Part shown: in pieces, positions 16,697-24,667 of the stretch
How positions within the stretch are numbered: position 1 is the stretch's first letter
Layout: every line of letters starts with the position of its first letter
Assembly (NCBI GenBank): GCA_902492455.1
Contig: CABULH010000001.1
Location: 124,001 to 188,000 of the forward strand
Direction of reading: 5' to 3'
DNA: 64,000 nucleotides
DNA from: an uncultured Oscillospiraceae bacterium
GTDB taxonomy: Bacteria > Bacillota > Clostridia > Oscillospirales > Acutalibacteraceae
Position numbers and translations under genes: made by a program
Notes under the pieces: generated by a model
The model's database searches: none
What the model saw: the letters and a program-made list of their open reading frames with translations, nothing else
Told to the model about the DNA's origin: nothing

Positions 16697-16730
16697 GGTA
16701 GAGCGAGAAGCCGTGCGGCATCTTTTTTTG

Positions 16731-16970
16731 TCAATCCAAATAATTTCCCACGTCGTAGCTGTTAAACTGCTTGATGATCCGGATGACAATAGACCCATCG
16801 TCCAGTGTTTTTTCTTCCAGAATCTTATGCTGAATATGGCGGCGGTCCAGCTGCTGTTTGTAGTTTTCGTATTCTGCCTTCACTTCATCCACCGCCAGCT
16901 GATGGGCAATATCATCCTTCAGCTGGAAATGAACGGTTTGGTGCAGACAAGCGGATTGAATGCGTTTCAT
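16731..16970 (-). CDS. Small conserved protein, paralog of the upstream gene
   Basis: The 79-residue protein begins MKRIQSACLHQTVHFQL and ends YDVGNYLD. The gene 32 bases upstream encodes a shorter version with the same beginning and end (MKRI..ACL.QT..F, RxxIxxKIL, V(G)xYLD). Both are charged, lack membrane helices, and end with the same LD. Last gene of the CarD operon. Family unknown to me. Confidence 0.75.
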   Translation of the reverse strand: MKRIQSACLHQTVHFQLKDDIAHQLAVDEVKAEYENYKQQLDRRHIQHKILEEKTLDDGSIVIRIIKQFNSYDVGNYLD

Positions 16971-17002
16971 GATTTCTCCAAGTCCTTTCCTGTCGGATGC
17001 GG

Positions 17003-17203
17003 TCAGTCCAGATAATCCCCCACGGAGTAGTTGCTGTACTCCCGCAGGAGCTGGACCTGAACGGTATTGTCGGAGCGGAGTTGCTTATCCAGAATTTTAT
17101 AGCGAATGCGTTTGCGCTCCAGTCCCCGGATAAACGTCTGATAGTCCCCCTCCGTCTCAAACTTCTGGGTTTGTTCCAGACATGCGCCGATGATGCGCTT
17201 CAT
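17003..17203 (-). CDS. Small conserved protein, paralog of the downstream gene
   Basis: The 66-residue protein (MKRIIGACLEQTQKFETEGD start, YSVGDYLD end) is a tandem paralog of the 79-residue neighbour. A strong site GGAGGTGAACCC precedes the ATG. The pair follows two CarD-type genes in the same direction, which suggests a link to transcription control, but no function is known. Confidence 0.75.
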   Translation of the reverse strand: MKRIIGACLEQTQKFETEGDYQTFIRGLERKRIRYKILDKQLRSDNTVQVQLLREYSNYSVGDYLD

Positions 17204-17259
17204 ACGGGTTCACCTCCTTCTGACAATACCACGGGCATTCGGTCGAGTATTGCCTGATA

Positions 17260-17721
17260 TTACCAGGAATCCTTGGTTACGGCTGCGGCGATGTAGCCTT
17301 CCACCTGATCCATTGATATATCCAACGCCGCGGAGAGCTCGCCGTGAAAAAAGCGTTTTGCTTGCTCTCCGTAAGCGGACTCCTCCGGAGAAAGGGGCAT
17401 TTCCTGCCCACGCAGATAAACGGTTTTGATCACCCGAATCCACTCGATTTCATCGTATTGGGCCATGGCTTCCTCATACAGTTCCCGGCGGAGCTTATCA
17501 TTGGGAGCCTGGATGGTGTGGATATATCCCACTCGGCTTACGGCATCCAACAAGACCTCTCGGGAAGCGATGGGACGGATGATTTCATCGGTATCCGGCG
17601 CCAGCTCTTTGAGAAAACCGGTATCCTGTTCCTTCAGGGTGCAGCCGCTGCTGTCCGTTCGAATCATCCGCCAGATACCGCCGCCACGACAGACAACGAA
17701 ACCGCCGGTTTCCACTGTCAT
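17260..17721 (-). CDS. Divergent CarD-like protein
   Basis: The 153-residue protein resembles its upstream neighbour in layout: a beta-rich N-terminal part followed by helices with the pattern WIRVIKTVYLRGQEM ... FFHGELSAALDISMDQVEGYI, matching LIKIIKGLYQHQQEL ... LYDEFAMVLNIKREQVLPFI in the CarD protein. The N-terminal RNA-polymerase-binding part is more diverged. It overlaps the CarD stop by one base (TGATG), so the two are translationally coupled. Confidence 0.75.
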   Translation of the reverse strand: MTVETGGFVVCRGGGIWRMIRTDSSGCTLKEQDTGFLKELAPDTDEIIRPIASREVLLDAVSRVGYIHTIQAPNDKLRRELYEEAMAQYDEIEWIRVIKTVYLRGQEMPLSPEESAYGEQAKRFFHGELSAALDISMDQVEGYIAAAVTKDSW

Positions 17722-18239
17722 CAGGCTCCCTCCTTATCCTCCAACCGAATCTGCTGGAGGATAAACGGCAGCACCTGTTCCCGCTTTATATTCAGGACCA
17801 TAGCAAATTCGTCGTACAGCATCTTTTCCGCATCCCGAAATAACCGCTCGTCCGCTAGATGGAGGCGTTTGCCCTTTTCCTGCAGTTCCTGCTGATGTTG
17901 ATAGAGCCCCTTGATAATTTTAATCAGTTCGCTGCGGTCGCCTTGGGCAATGGCCTCTCTGTACCGTTCTTTGCGCACATTTTCGTTGTCAATCCAGTCG
18001 GCATTCTCCTCAGGCATGGATCTGATCAGTGCCTTGATTTCTTCCGGTGAAGATGTCCGCCGCATTTTGGCGGTGAGTTTATCATTGGATATCGGCACAA
18101 AGAGGGTGGAGTTGTCGTCATACACCGGTTTGAGAACATAGTAGTCCATCGGCATACCGCCTATGTCCCGTTTGGTAATGTCCGCAATCCGACACACTCC
18201 CTGAGCACCGTATACCACCGTATCGTTTACTCTGTACAT
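17721..18239 (-). CDS. CarD family transcription regulator
   Basis: The 172-residue protein begins with the CarD/CdnL RNA-polymerase-interacting domain (VNDTVVYGAQGVCRIADI, then YYVLKPVYDDNSTLFVPI) and has a helical C-terminal DNA-binding half. Such proteins bind the RNA polymerase beta subunit and stabilise the open complex. First gene of a four-gene operon. AAGGAG precedes the ATG. Confidence 0.92.
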   Translation of the reverse strand: MYRVNDTVVYGAQGVCRIADITKRDIGGMPMDYYVLKPVYDDNSTLFVPISNDKLTAKMRRTSSPEEIKALIRSMPEENADWIDNENVRKERYREAIAQGDRSELIKIIKGLYQHQQELQEKGKRLHLADERLFRDAEKMLYDEFAMVLNIKREQVLPFILQQIRLEDKEGA

Positions 18240-18346
18240 GGGTCTCTCCTTTCCACACAGCAGGTGAACAGACGAAACAAAAACGTGCAGCCTGCTTCAA
18301 CTGGACTTACGTTCCGCAAAGCAAACTACACGTTGATGTTATAAAT

Positions 18347-18355
18347 AGTATAGCA
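18347..18355 (-). promoter_or_regulatory. Extended -10 promoter of the CarD operon
   Basis: The minus strand reads TGCTATACT with a poor -35; the transcript start would be about 100 bases before the carD start codon. Confidence 0.5.
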
Positions 18356-18363
18356 CATTTTCC

Positions 18364-18385
18364 AAAAAAATGCCATGGGCATTTT
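18364..18385 (-). terminator. Terminator of the phosphoesterase gene
   Basis: On the minus strand AAAATGCC, 3-base loop, GGCATTTT followed by three more T. It sits immediately upstream of the CarD promoter and insulates it. Confidence 0.5.
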
Positions 18386-18453
18386 CGCCAAAGCTCCGGC
18401 TGTCCTAAAGGACGGCCAAACCGTCAGAATGCAAAGGCAGGAATGTTGGCATA

Positions 18454-19581
18454 TCAGAATAAAGGAAGTTCAAAGGCGTCGATGTCAGGGTCTTCATAAA
18501 AGGAGTTTTTCTCCAAGTATGGGGAGTAGGTACGCACCCGCAGCTGGTTGGCCGCCTTGTCAAAGGTCAGCAGTCGGAGAAAACCGCCGCCGCCCTGGCC
18601 GGCGGCCTGATAATCCGCCAGAATCTGATAAACGGTGCGGTCGGTCTGGCCGTCCCCATTGTCATCCAGTTCAGTGCTTTTCCGCCCGGCAGCATGATGA
18701 TGGCCGCAGAGAACCAGACGCACGTTGGGATTGGGCACTACAATTTTCTGATAGATACCCTTGCCCAGGGTGGTGAGCACGCCGGTTTCATGCATATAGC
18801 TATGTACGCCCAGGATGGCGTAGCGGTCCGGGTATTTGGCGAGGATGCTGTTGGTCCAGGCGATGCCTTCGTCGCCGGTGCCGTAGCCCATCATCACAAT
18901 GAGCAAGGAGAGACCGCCGGCGTCCAGCAGGGCGTACTGTCCCTTGCCGCCTTGCCATAATCCGCCTCCCACCGGTTCCGTTTGACCAAAGCGAGGGGTG
19001 AAGCGGCTGTAATCTCCTGTTGGTGCTCCCACATCGTGGTTGCCTGCGGCGATGAGAAAGGGCAGCTTCCCTGTCAGCCGGTTCATCGCTTCCACGGCGT
19101 TTTTCCACTGCCCGTCGCTGTTGCGGTTGTTCACCACGTCTCCGGTGTGCAGCAGGTAGCGGATATTCTCTTTTTCCGCGTTGTCCGCCAGCCAGGTAGT
19201 CATAGAATGAAAAATGGCGGGATAGCTTTCAGAATACAGCTGGGTGTCGCTGATCCAGGCCAGGGTGAAGGGATCGGGCTGAGGCGGTTGGGGGGTCTGG
19301 GTAGGATTGGTCAGAACAACATCAGAAGGAGTGGTGGCGGCGGTTTCACCGGGGGAGCTTTCTTTGGTGGTATCGGAAGGCCGTGTGATGGCAGAAGAGA
19401 AAGAGGCGGAAGGCCCGGCCTGACGCATGTATTCCCGAAATTGCGCCATGGCTTCGGCTGCGGACTGCTCCCAGGCGTTGCCCAGCGGAGACAGCCACAG
19501 AAGGAGAAGCGCCAGCGCTGCGGCGAATAAAACAACAGCGGCGACAGCGCCGCGGGAAAAACGCCGTTTTGTTCGGCTCAT
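18454..19581 (-). CDS. Membrane-anchored metallophosphoesterase
   Basis: The 375-residue protein has an N-terminal hydrophobic segment (about 12-30), a Ser/Thr/Pro linker to about residue 100, and a calcineurin-type phosphoesterase domain with all metal motifs: SDTQ, GDVVNN, GNHD, and GHHHAAG. The active domain is outside the cell. Substrate unknown; an EF-hand-like DDNGDGQTD loop follows the last motif. Confidence 0.88.
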   Translation of the reverse strand: MSRTKRRFSRGAVAAVVLFAAALALLLLWLSPLGNAWEQSAAEAMAQFREYMRQAGPSASFSSAITRPSDTTKESSPGETAATTPSDVVLTNPTQTPQPPQPDPFTLAWISDTQLYSESYPAIFHSMTTWLADNAEKENIRYLLHTGDVVNNRNSDGQWKNAVEAMNRLTGKLPFLIAAGNHDVGAPTGDYSRFTPRFGQTEPVGGGLWQGGKGQYALLDAGGLSLLIVMMGYGTGDEGIAWTNSILAKYPDRYAILGVHSYMHETGVLTTLGKGIYQKIVVPNPNVRLVLCGHHHAAGRKSTELDDNGDGQTDRTVYQILADYQAAGQGGGGFLRLLTFDKAANQLRVRTYSPYLEKNSFYEDPDIDAFELPLF

Positions 19582-19699
19582 ACCTCTTTCCTCCCATCTC
19601 TGGAATGCGGAATAAGGTTATCCTAACATAAACGGCGGGCTGAAAAAGGCGGCAAGCCGTCGAATGGCGGGCGGTGTAAAATGAGGCAACGGGCAACGG

Positions 19700-19728
19700 T
19701 TGACAGCGGCCGATTCGCCGGGTAGACT
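19700..19728 (+). promoter_or_regulatory. SigA promoter of the yitT-like gene
   Basis: TTGACA, 17 bases, TAGACT; about 39 bases to the start codon. Confidence 0.75.
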
Positions 19729-19766
19729 GTAGAGGAAAGGATGAAAATACAGAGGGGAGCGAGACG

Positions 19767-20627
19767 ATGACGCTGAAAAAGACCGGGAAGATTTTGTCGG
19801 AATACAGCCTGCTGACGGTAGCGACTCTGGTGATGAATCTAGGAATCTATGTATTTAAATACCCTAATAACTTCTCCTTCGGCGGCGTGTCCGGCCTTTC
19901 CGTGGTGCTGGCAAAGCTGACGGGGCTGGGACCGTCCACCCTCAATCTGGTGATCAATATGGTGCTGCTGGTGCTGGGATTTCTCTTCCTGGGCCGGGGC
20001 TTTGCGTTTAAAACCGTTTATGTCAGTCTGCTTTCCTCCATCGGCCTGAGCGTGATGGAAAAGATCTGGCCCCTGTCCGGTCCGGTGACCGATCAGCCGG
20101 TGCTGGAACTGATATTTGCCATCTTTCTGCCGGGGGCCGCCTCCGCCGTGTTGTTTAATATGGGAGCCAGCAGCGGGGGCACGGATATCGTGGCGATGAT
20201 TATCAAGAAGTATCGCTCACTGGAGATTGGAACCTCTCTTTTTGTCGTCGACTGCCTGATCGCGGTGTCAGCCTTCTTCGTATTCGACGCGCAGACAGGG
20301 CTTTTCTCCCTGTGCGGGCTTTTGGCCAAATCCCTGGTCATCGACGGTGTGATCGAAAGTATCAACGCCTGCAAATATTTTAATATTGTCTGCGACCGGC
20401 CGGAACCCATCTGCGACTACATCTGTCATACTCTGGAAAAAGACGCCACCGTCTATCGGGCGGAAGGGGCTTTCACCAAAAGACAGAAATATGTGATTCT
20501 CACTGCAATGAAACGGTCCCAGGCCGTGGAGCTGCGGCGGATGATTAAAGAAAGCGAACCCACCGCTTTTATCCTGATTTCCACCACCAGCGAAATTATC
20601 GGCAAGGGCTTCCAGGGATTTGATTAA
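19767..20627 (+). CDS. YitT family membrane protein
   Basis: The 286-residue protein has five or six membrane helices with the family motifs GGVSGLSVV and GASSGGTDIVAMI, and a soluble C-terminal domain (about 205-286, DUF2179 type, VILTAMKRSQAVELRRMIKE). Transport role is presumed but unproven in the family. GGGGAGCGAG precedes the ATG. Confidence 0.9.
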   Translation: MTLKKTGKILSEYSLLTVATLVMNLGIYVFKYPNNFSFGGVSGLSVVLAKLTGLGPSTLNLVINMVLLVLGFLFLGRGFAFKTVYVSLLSSIGLSVMEKIWPLSGPVTDQPVLELIFAIFLPGAASAVLFNMGASSGGTDIVAMIIKKYRSLEIGTSLFVVDCLIAVSAFFVFDAQTGLFSLCGLLAKSLVIDGVIESINACKYFNIVCDRPEPICDYICHTLEKDATVYRAEGAFTKRQKYVILTAMKRSQAVELRRMIKESEPTAFILISTTSEIIGKGFQGFD

Positions 20628-20654
20628 TACCCAAAGAGGCAGCCGATTTAACGC

Positions 20655-20689
20655 ACAGGCGCCCCATGCGAAAAGCATGGGGCGCCTGT
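20655..20689. terminator. Hairpin between convergent genes
   Basis: A perfect 15-bp inverted repeat (ACAGGCGCCCCATGC) with loop GAAAA. There is no T-run, so it may be a weak terminator or an mRNA end-stabilising hairpin. Confidence 0.55.
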
Positions 20690-20706
20690 CTATCCAGTAT
20701 GAATTT

Positions 20707-21627
20707 TTAACCCCGCAGGAAGCCTTGGATGATCTTCTCCTCCGCTTCCTCCTCGGTGAGACCCAGGGTGCGCAGCTTGAGAATCTGCTCCCCGGCGATT
20801 TTTCCGATGGCGGCCTCATGGATCAGAGCGGCGTCCACATGTCCAGCGAACAATTCCGGTGCGGCGGTAACTGTGCCGCCGTCCACCAGGATTGCGTCGC
20901 ATTCCGAGTGACCGGTGCAGCGGTTATTCCCCCGGATGCAGGAATGGTAGCTTTGGCGGGAACTGCCCTTTGCCACCGAGCGGGAGATTAAATCCACCCC
21001 GGAATCCTCTCCGTCCAGGGAGACCAGAAAATCGGTTTTCGCGGTCTGTTCCCCTTCGGTCAGGAGACTCTCCCGAATAATCAGCCGGGAGCGGGCGGCC
21101 AAAATGGCATTGGTTTTGCGGATGGTCCGATCCACACCGCCCAGCTGGACGGTGTCCATCTCCAGGGTAGCGTCTTCTGCCAGAATCACATCGGTTACCG
21201 GATCGATGCGCCGCAGCCCTTTGCCGCTGCCCGCTCCCACGTGCTTTTCTTTATACAGCACCCGGGACCCCTTTCCCAAAAAGAAGCGGTGGATACCGTT
21301 GTGCCGGGCGTCTTCTTCCCCATCCGCGTGTACGCCGCAGCCGGCCACAATCACCACATCCGCCCCGGCACCCACGTAAAAATCGTTGTATACCAGATCA
21401 TCCACGTTGCTGTGGGTGACGCAGGCGGGGATATAGACGGTTTCCCCCTTGGTATCCGGACGGATATGGATCACCAGACCGGGGCCGTCGGTTTTGGAGT
21501 CAATCTGAATATTCTTGGAAGAGACCCGGCCGGCGCATTCCCCGTCCTCCCGAATGTTGTACGCGCCTTCAAAGTTTCCCTTCCAATCGGAAACCATCTG
21601 CAGCAGTTTTTCCGTCACCTTGTTCAT
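20707..21627 (-). CDS. SufB/SufD-like Fe-S scaffold protein (minimal system)
   Basis: The 306-residue protein matches the C-terminal beta-helix core of SufB/SufD (GADVVIVAGCGVHADGEEDA, LAARSRLIIRESLLTEG, HSECDAILVDGG, HEAAIGKIAGEQI). It is shorter than full SufB and is paired only with a SufC-like ATPase, with no SufS or SufU nearby. This fits the reduced two-gene SUF-like (SmsCB) machinery known from anaerobes. The start ATG at 21627 overlaps the SufC stop by 4 bases. Confidence 0.85.
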   Translation of the reverse strand: MNKVTEKLLQMVSDWKGNFEGAYNIREDGECAGRVSSKNIQIDSKTDGPGLVIHIRPDTKGETVYIPACVTHSNVDDLVYNDFYVGAGADVVIVAGCGVHADGEEDARHNGIHRFFLGKGSRVLYKEKHVGAGSGKGLRRIDPVTDVILAEDATLEMDTVQLGGVDRTIRKTNAILAARSRLIIRESLLTEGEQTAKTDFLVSLDGEDSGVDLISRSVAKGSSRQSYHSCIRGNNRCTGHSECDAILVDGGTVTAAPELFAGHVDAALIHEAAIGKIAGEQILKLRTLGLTEEEAEEKIIQGFLRG

Positions 21628-22352
21628 ACCAGCGCGTCTCCCTTCCCCAGCGGGCAGCGTCCCGCTTTTTCTCCCGCCAGCAGGGCGGGAAGCACCTCTT
21701 CCCGGGGACCGGCCTGGCGGACCAAGCCGTCGGCCACCACCACGATATCGTCCGCGATTTCCAGTATTCTCTCCTGATGAGAGATGATCATCAATGCGCC
21801 GGTCAGTTGGCTTTTCATCTCCTGGAATACTTCGATCAGCCCGGTGAAGCTCCACAGGTCGATCCCTGCCTCCGGCTCGTCAAAGATGGAGAGCCGGGCG
21901 CCCCTAGCCAGTACCGAGGCGATTTCCACCCGCTTGATCTCGCCGCCGGAAAGGGAAGCGCTGATCTCCCTGTCTGCGTACTCCCTGGCGCATAGGCCAA
22001 CCTGCCCCAATAAATGGCAGAGACGATCTTCATCCAGCGTGTTGCCCGAGGCCAGCTCCAGCAGATCTCGAACATTCAGTCCCTTGAAGCGGACCGGCTG
22101 TTGAAAAGCGTAGCCGATGCCCAGACGAGCACGTTGTGTGACATCCAGCCCGGTGATATCTTTACCGTCCAGCAGCAGACGTCCGGCAGTAGGAGTCTCC
22201 AGGCCGGCAATAATTTTGGCCAGAGAGGTTTTCCCGCCGCCGTTGGGACCGGTGACCACCGTCATCCGGCCGGCGGGAATGGTGAGATTGATGCCGTCCA
22301 GTATTGTTTCTCCGTCTGGAAGCTTCCAGACGATATTTTCCAACGTCAGCAT
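21624..22352 (-). CDS. SufC-like ABC ATPase for Fe-S assembly
   Basis: The 242-residue ATPase has Walker A (GPNGGGKTS, near 35-43), signature SLSGGE, Walker B (LSIFDEPEAGID) and switch His (ISHQE). The unusual ending of the Walker B region and the coupled SufB-like gene identify it as SufC-type rather than a transporter subunit. A promoter lies at 22398-22428. Confidence 0.88.
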   Translation of the reverse strand: MLTLENIVWKLPDGETILDGINLTIPAGRMTVVTGPNGGGKTSLAKIIAGLETPTAGRLLLDGKDITGLDVTQRARLGIGYAFQQPVRFKGLNVRDLLELASGNTLDEDRLCHLLGQVGLCAREYADREISASLSGGEIKRVEIASVLARGARLSIFDEPEAGIDLWSFTGLIEVFQEMKSQLTGALMIISHQERILEIADDIVVVADGLVRQAGPREEVLPALLAGEKAGRCPLGKGDALV

Positions 22353-22397
22353 ATGACGTCCCCCTGTCTGATTGTTGCTTTTTTGACAATATATACT

Positions 22398-22428
22398 ATT
22401 ATAGTAACCTTTTTTCGTCTCTTGTCAA
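22398..22428 (-). promoter_or_regulatory. SigA-type promoter of the sufCB-like operon
   Basis: Minus strand TTGACA and TATAAT, both perfect, with a long 19-base spacer. Long spacers often mark promoters that need an activator such as a MerR-type protein. Confidence 0.55.
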
Positions 22429-22521
22429 GAGAAGAGCGTAGGGTTCTCTTTCCTGCCTAAAAAGATCATGGTTTGCAACCGGTGGTTTCATTTTTTCCTG
22501 CGATCATAAAGAGACGCGTTA

Positions 22522-22550
22522 TTGCATACCCCACTCTCCTCCGTTACAAT
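22522..22550 (+). promoter_or_regulatory. SigA promoter of the XRE gene
   Basis: TTGCAT, 17 bases, TACAAT. Confidence 0.65.
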
Positions 22551-22610
22551 AAAGGCAACGGAATCAACCCCGGGATGCCGGTCAAATCAGCAAGGAAAGA
22601 AGGAAATAGC

Positions 22611-23153
22611 ATGACGATACAACCGGAAAAGATAGGAGCCTACATTGCAGCCTTGCGTAAAGCAAAGCAGATGACACAGACTGAACTGGGACAGCGGCTG
22701 CAGATTTCCAGTCAGGCGGTTTCCAAGTGGGAGCGGGGCGAATGCCTGCCCGACACAGGGGTGCTGCTGGATCTGGCAGAAATATTGGGGACCACGACGG
22801 ATAGCCTGCTGCGGGGAGGAGGAGTGATGCGGACCTACAGCGGGAAGATTCGGGTAGCAGATATCTTGGAAGGGATGACCGGTTTCTTTAGCTTTCCCCG
22901 CTTGGTGGGAAAGGAAAACACCCTGTATCAGGGAATGATCGAAGGGATCAATCGCCGGATGAATATGGATTGGGAAGAGGACTTAAAGGGAAGAGACCAG
23001 CGATGGTGCATCGAACTTTTTGCCGCTGAGGTGATCATTCAGGAACTCAAGCAGGGGAAATTTTTAGATAAAGCGGAGGTCAACCGCCTGTTTACTCTGG
23101 ATAAGTGGCGGGAGTCCGTGCTGCGTTATGCCGATGCGTATGGCATATCCTGA
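22611..23153 (+). CDS. XRE family transcriptional regulator
   Basis: The 180-residue protein has a classical N-terminal helix-turn-helix (IGAYIAALRKAKQMTQTELGQRLQISSQAVSKW) and a C-terminal domain of about 110 residues with no recognised fold. The ATG at 22611 follows AAGGAAATAGC; the open frame to 22473 runs through the promoter and is excluded. Confidence 0.85.
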   Translation: MTIQPEKIGAYIAALRKAKQMTQTELGQRLQISSQAVSKWERGECLPDTGVLLDLAEILGTTTDSLLRGGGVMRTYSGKIRVADILEGMTGFFSFPRLVGKENTLYQGMIEGINRRMNMDWEEDLKGRDQRWCIELFAAEVIIQELKQGKFLDKAEVNRLFTLDKWRESVLRYADAYGIS

Positions 23154-23159
23154 GGGCTG

Positions 23160-23197
23160 ATAAAGGGTTCGCGGCTGATAGGTCGTGAACCCTTTAT
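23160..23197 (+). terminator. Terminator after the XRE gene
   Basis: A 14-bp inverted repeat with one mismatch (ATAAAGGGTTCGCG / CGTGAACCCTTTAT) and a 10-base loop. Confidence 0.6.
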
Positions 23198-23291
23198 GCC
23201 GTTTGAGAGAGTATTTTTCAACGGATTAAATGCTCGTGTTCCCCAAAATATAGAAGAAAATTTGAAAACAGTGAGAAAATCGCACGGAATA

Positions 23292-23300
23292 TGCTATAAT
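23292..23300 (+). promoter_or_regulatory. Extended -10 promoter of the ogt-like gene
   Basis: TGCTATAAT with a poor -35; 40 bases before the start codon. Confidence 0.5.
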
Positions 23301-23340
23301 CAGATTGATACAAAGCGGAAACATGATAAGGAGGTTCAAG

Positions 23341-23886
23341 ATGTATTATACAGCGGTATATCCGTCGCCCGTGGGAATGATTACGCTTGCGTGTGATGGT
23401 ACTGGCAGCCATCTGGTAGGACTGTGGATAGAGGGTCAAAAATATCATGGCGAGAGTGTACCGGAAGCTATGCTGCCCAACGGCGGCATGCCGATATTGG
23501 GGATTGCTCAAAAATGGCTGGATCGATACTTTGCAGGAAAAAGGCCGGATATAGCAGAATTGTCGTTAACGCCTATCGGCAGTGATTTCCGTCAGAAAGT
23601 ATGGAGCCTCTTATGTGAGATTCCATACGGAGAAGTGATTACCTACGGCGACATTGCCAAAAAGATGGCGGTAAAAATGAAAAGAGAAACTATGTCCAGT
23701 CAGGCGATAGGCGGTGCGGTTGGACATAACCCTATATCAATTATCATCCCCTGTCATCGGGTGGTGGGCTCCAACGGCAGTCTGACAGGTTATGCTGGGG
23801 GGATTAAAACAAAGATAAAATTGCTGGAACTGGAGGGTGTGGAACCATCTCGCTTTTTTATCCCCAAGACAGGCACAGCCTTGTAA
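23341..23886 (+). CDS. ogt: Methylated-DNA-protein cysteine methyltransferase
   Basis: The 181-residue protein has the N-terminal ribonuclease-like domain and the C-terminal active domain with the acceptor motif IPCHRVVG (Cys138). It removes O6-methyl from guanine in DNA by a suicide transfer to this Cys. AAGGAGGTTCAAG precedes the ATG at 23341; an ATG at 23305 in frame overlaps the promoter region and is not used. A shorter relative lies at 33.2 kb. Confidence 0.92.
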   Translation: MYYTAVYPSPVGMITLACDGTGSHLVGLWIEGQKYHGESVPEAMLPNGGMPILGIAQKWLDRYFAGKRPDIAELSLTPIGSDFRQKVWSLLCEIPYGEVITYGDIAKKMAVKMKRETMSSQAIGGAVGHNPISIIIPCHRVVGSNGSLTGYAGGIKTKIKLLELEGVEPSRFFIPKTGTAL

Positions 23887-23906
23887 CATAATTATTTTGC
23901 TCTCCG

Positions 23907-23944
23907 CAGCGGATGCTTCTTCAATGCAGAGCATCCGTTGTTTA
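23907..23944 (+). terminator. Terminator after the ogt-like gene
   Basis: An 11-bp inverted repeat with one G-T pair (CAGCGGATGCT) followed by TTTAT. Confidence 0.6.
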
Positions 23945-24262
23945 TATCATGTCAAAAAGCGACCGGCAATTCCATTATGAATTGCCGGTCGAAAAACTAT
24001 TCAGAGATTACGAAAGAGATCCAGAGAAAAATTTCAAGGAGGACTTAATCCCGCGAAAAGCTGATAGTGATGGTCAACCGTCCTGAACACGCTTGAAAGG
24101 AACAGCAAAGGCACGGCGTGACTTTTGGCGGAGAGGAGGAACGACGGAGCGGTATGAGAAATCCCCAGCCGGATGGCTGGGGATTTTGAATGGAGCATAG
24201 TCCATTCCGACGTGTAAGGGTGAGACAAAATGGACCCTACTTATGGTCGAGCCACAAGATAA

Positions 24263-24298
24263 AAAAGTGGCCGGCAACTCATTACGAATTGCCGACCG
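24263..24298 (-). terminator. Terminator of tRNA-Leu
   Basis: On the minus strand GGTCGGCAA, loop, TTGCCGGCC then ACTTTTTT, a few bases after the CCA end of the tRNA. Confidence 0.75.
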
Positions 24299-24304
24299 CA
24301 GGTC

Positions 24305-24391
24305 TGGTGCCGCTGGCGGGACTTGAACCCGCACACCGTTTCCGGCCAGGGATTTTAAGTCCCTTGTGTCTGCCGATTCCACCACAGCGGC
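24305..24391 (-). tRNA. tRNA-Leu (anticodon UAA)
   Basis: The 87-base gene folds as a class II tRNA: a fully paired 7-bp acceptor stem (GCCGCTG / CAGCGGC), an anticodon loop CUUAAAA giving UAA, a long variable arm (TGGCCGGAAACGG region), T-loop TTCAAGT, and an encoded CCA end. It has its own promoter and terminator. Confidence 0.95.
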
Positions 24392-24412
24392 AAATGAGTG
24401 GGATGCCATCCA

Positions 24413-24441
24413 ATGATAGCCTATTTCAAGCGGGATGTCAA
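24413..24441 (-). promoter_or_regulatory. SigA promoter of tRNA-Leu
   Basis: Minus strand TTGACA, 17 bases, TATCAT, ending about 22 bases before the tRNA. Confidence 0.75.
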
Positions 24442-24494
24442 GCCGGCGAAGTGGATTCCCGCGCATATTTTCCCGTCCTAGACCGCATTTTTTC

Positions 24495-24523
24495 TTGACA
24501 GAGGGACAGGATAAGTCTATAAT
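24495..24523 (+). promoter_or_regulatory. Consensus SigA promoter of the DAHP synthase gene
   Basis: TTGACA, 17 bases, TATAAT: perfect on all counts. Transcription would start near 24530, giving a leader of about 200 bases before the structural gene. Confidence 0.85.
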
Positions 24524-24571
24524 TTGAACATATCTTGGATAAGGCAGCTGAACCGGAGGAGGACGCACGGG

Positions 24572-24655
24572 ATGAATCATTTTATCGTTACTGTCGTATA
24601 CGCCGGCCTGTATGATGTCTATACGGGTTTTCTTGTGCTGCCTTTGTCCCGATAA
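24572..24655 (+). CDS. Candidate Tyr/Phe-rich leader peptide for attenuation
   Basis: A 27-codon open frame starts with ATG seven bases after GGAGGAGG and ends TAA. Its product contains three Tyr (10, 14, 17) and two Phe (4, 20). It lies between a perfect promoter and a strong intrinsic terminator in front of the DAHP synthase gene. This is the layout of ribosome-mediated attenuation as in pheA or trp leaders: slow reading of Tyr/Phe codons would prevent the terminator. It is too short for most gene finders. Codon content and layout are seen; the mechanism is inferred. Confidence 0.6.
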   Translation: MNHFIVTVVYAGLYDVYTGFLVLPLSR

Positions 24656-24667
24656 AACCGACGATGG

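Larger units (their letters stand above)
23887..24304. other. Intergenic region with three hairpins (418 bases)
   Basis: Besides the ogt terminator it holds a 13-bp perfect hairpin at 23960-23991 with T5 on the minus strand, an 11-bp perfect hairpin at 24160-24185 (AATCCCCAGCC), and the tRNA terminator at 24263-24298. The hairpins at 23960 and 24263 are clear sequence relatives. No protein gene is supported. Confidence 0.6.
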
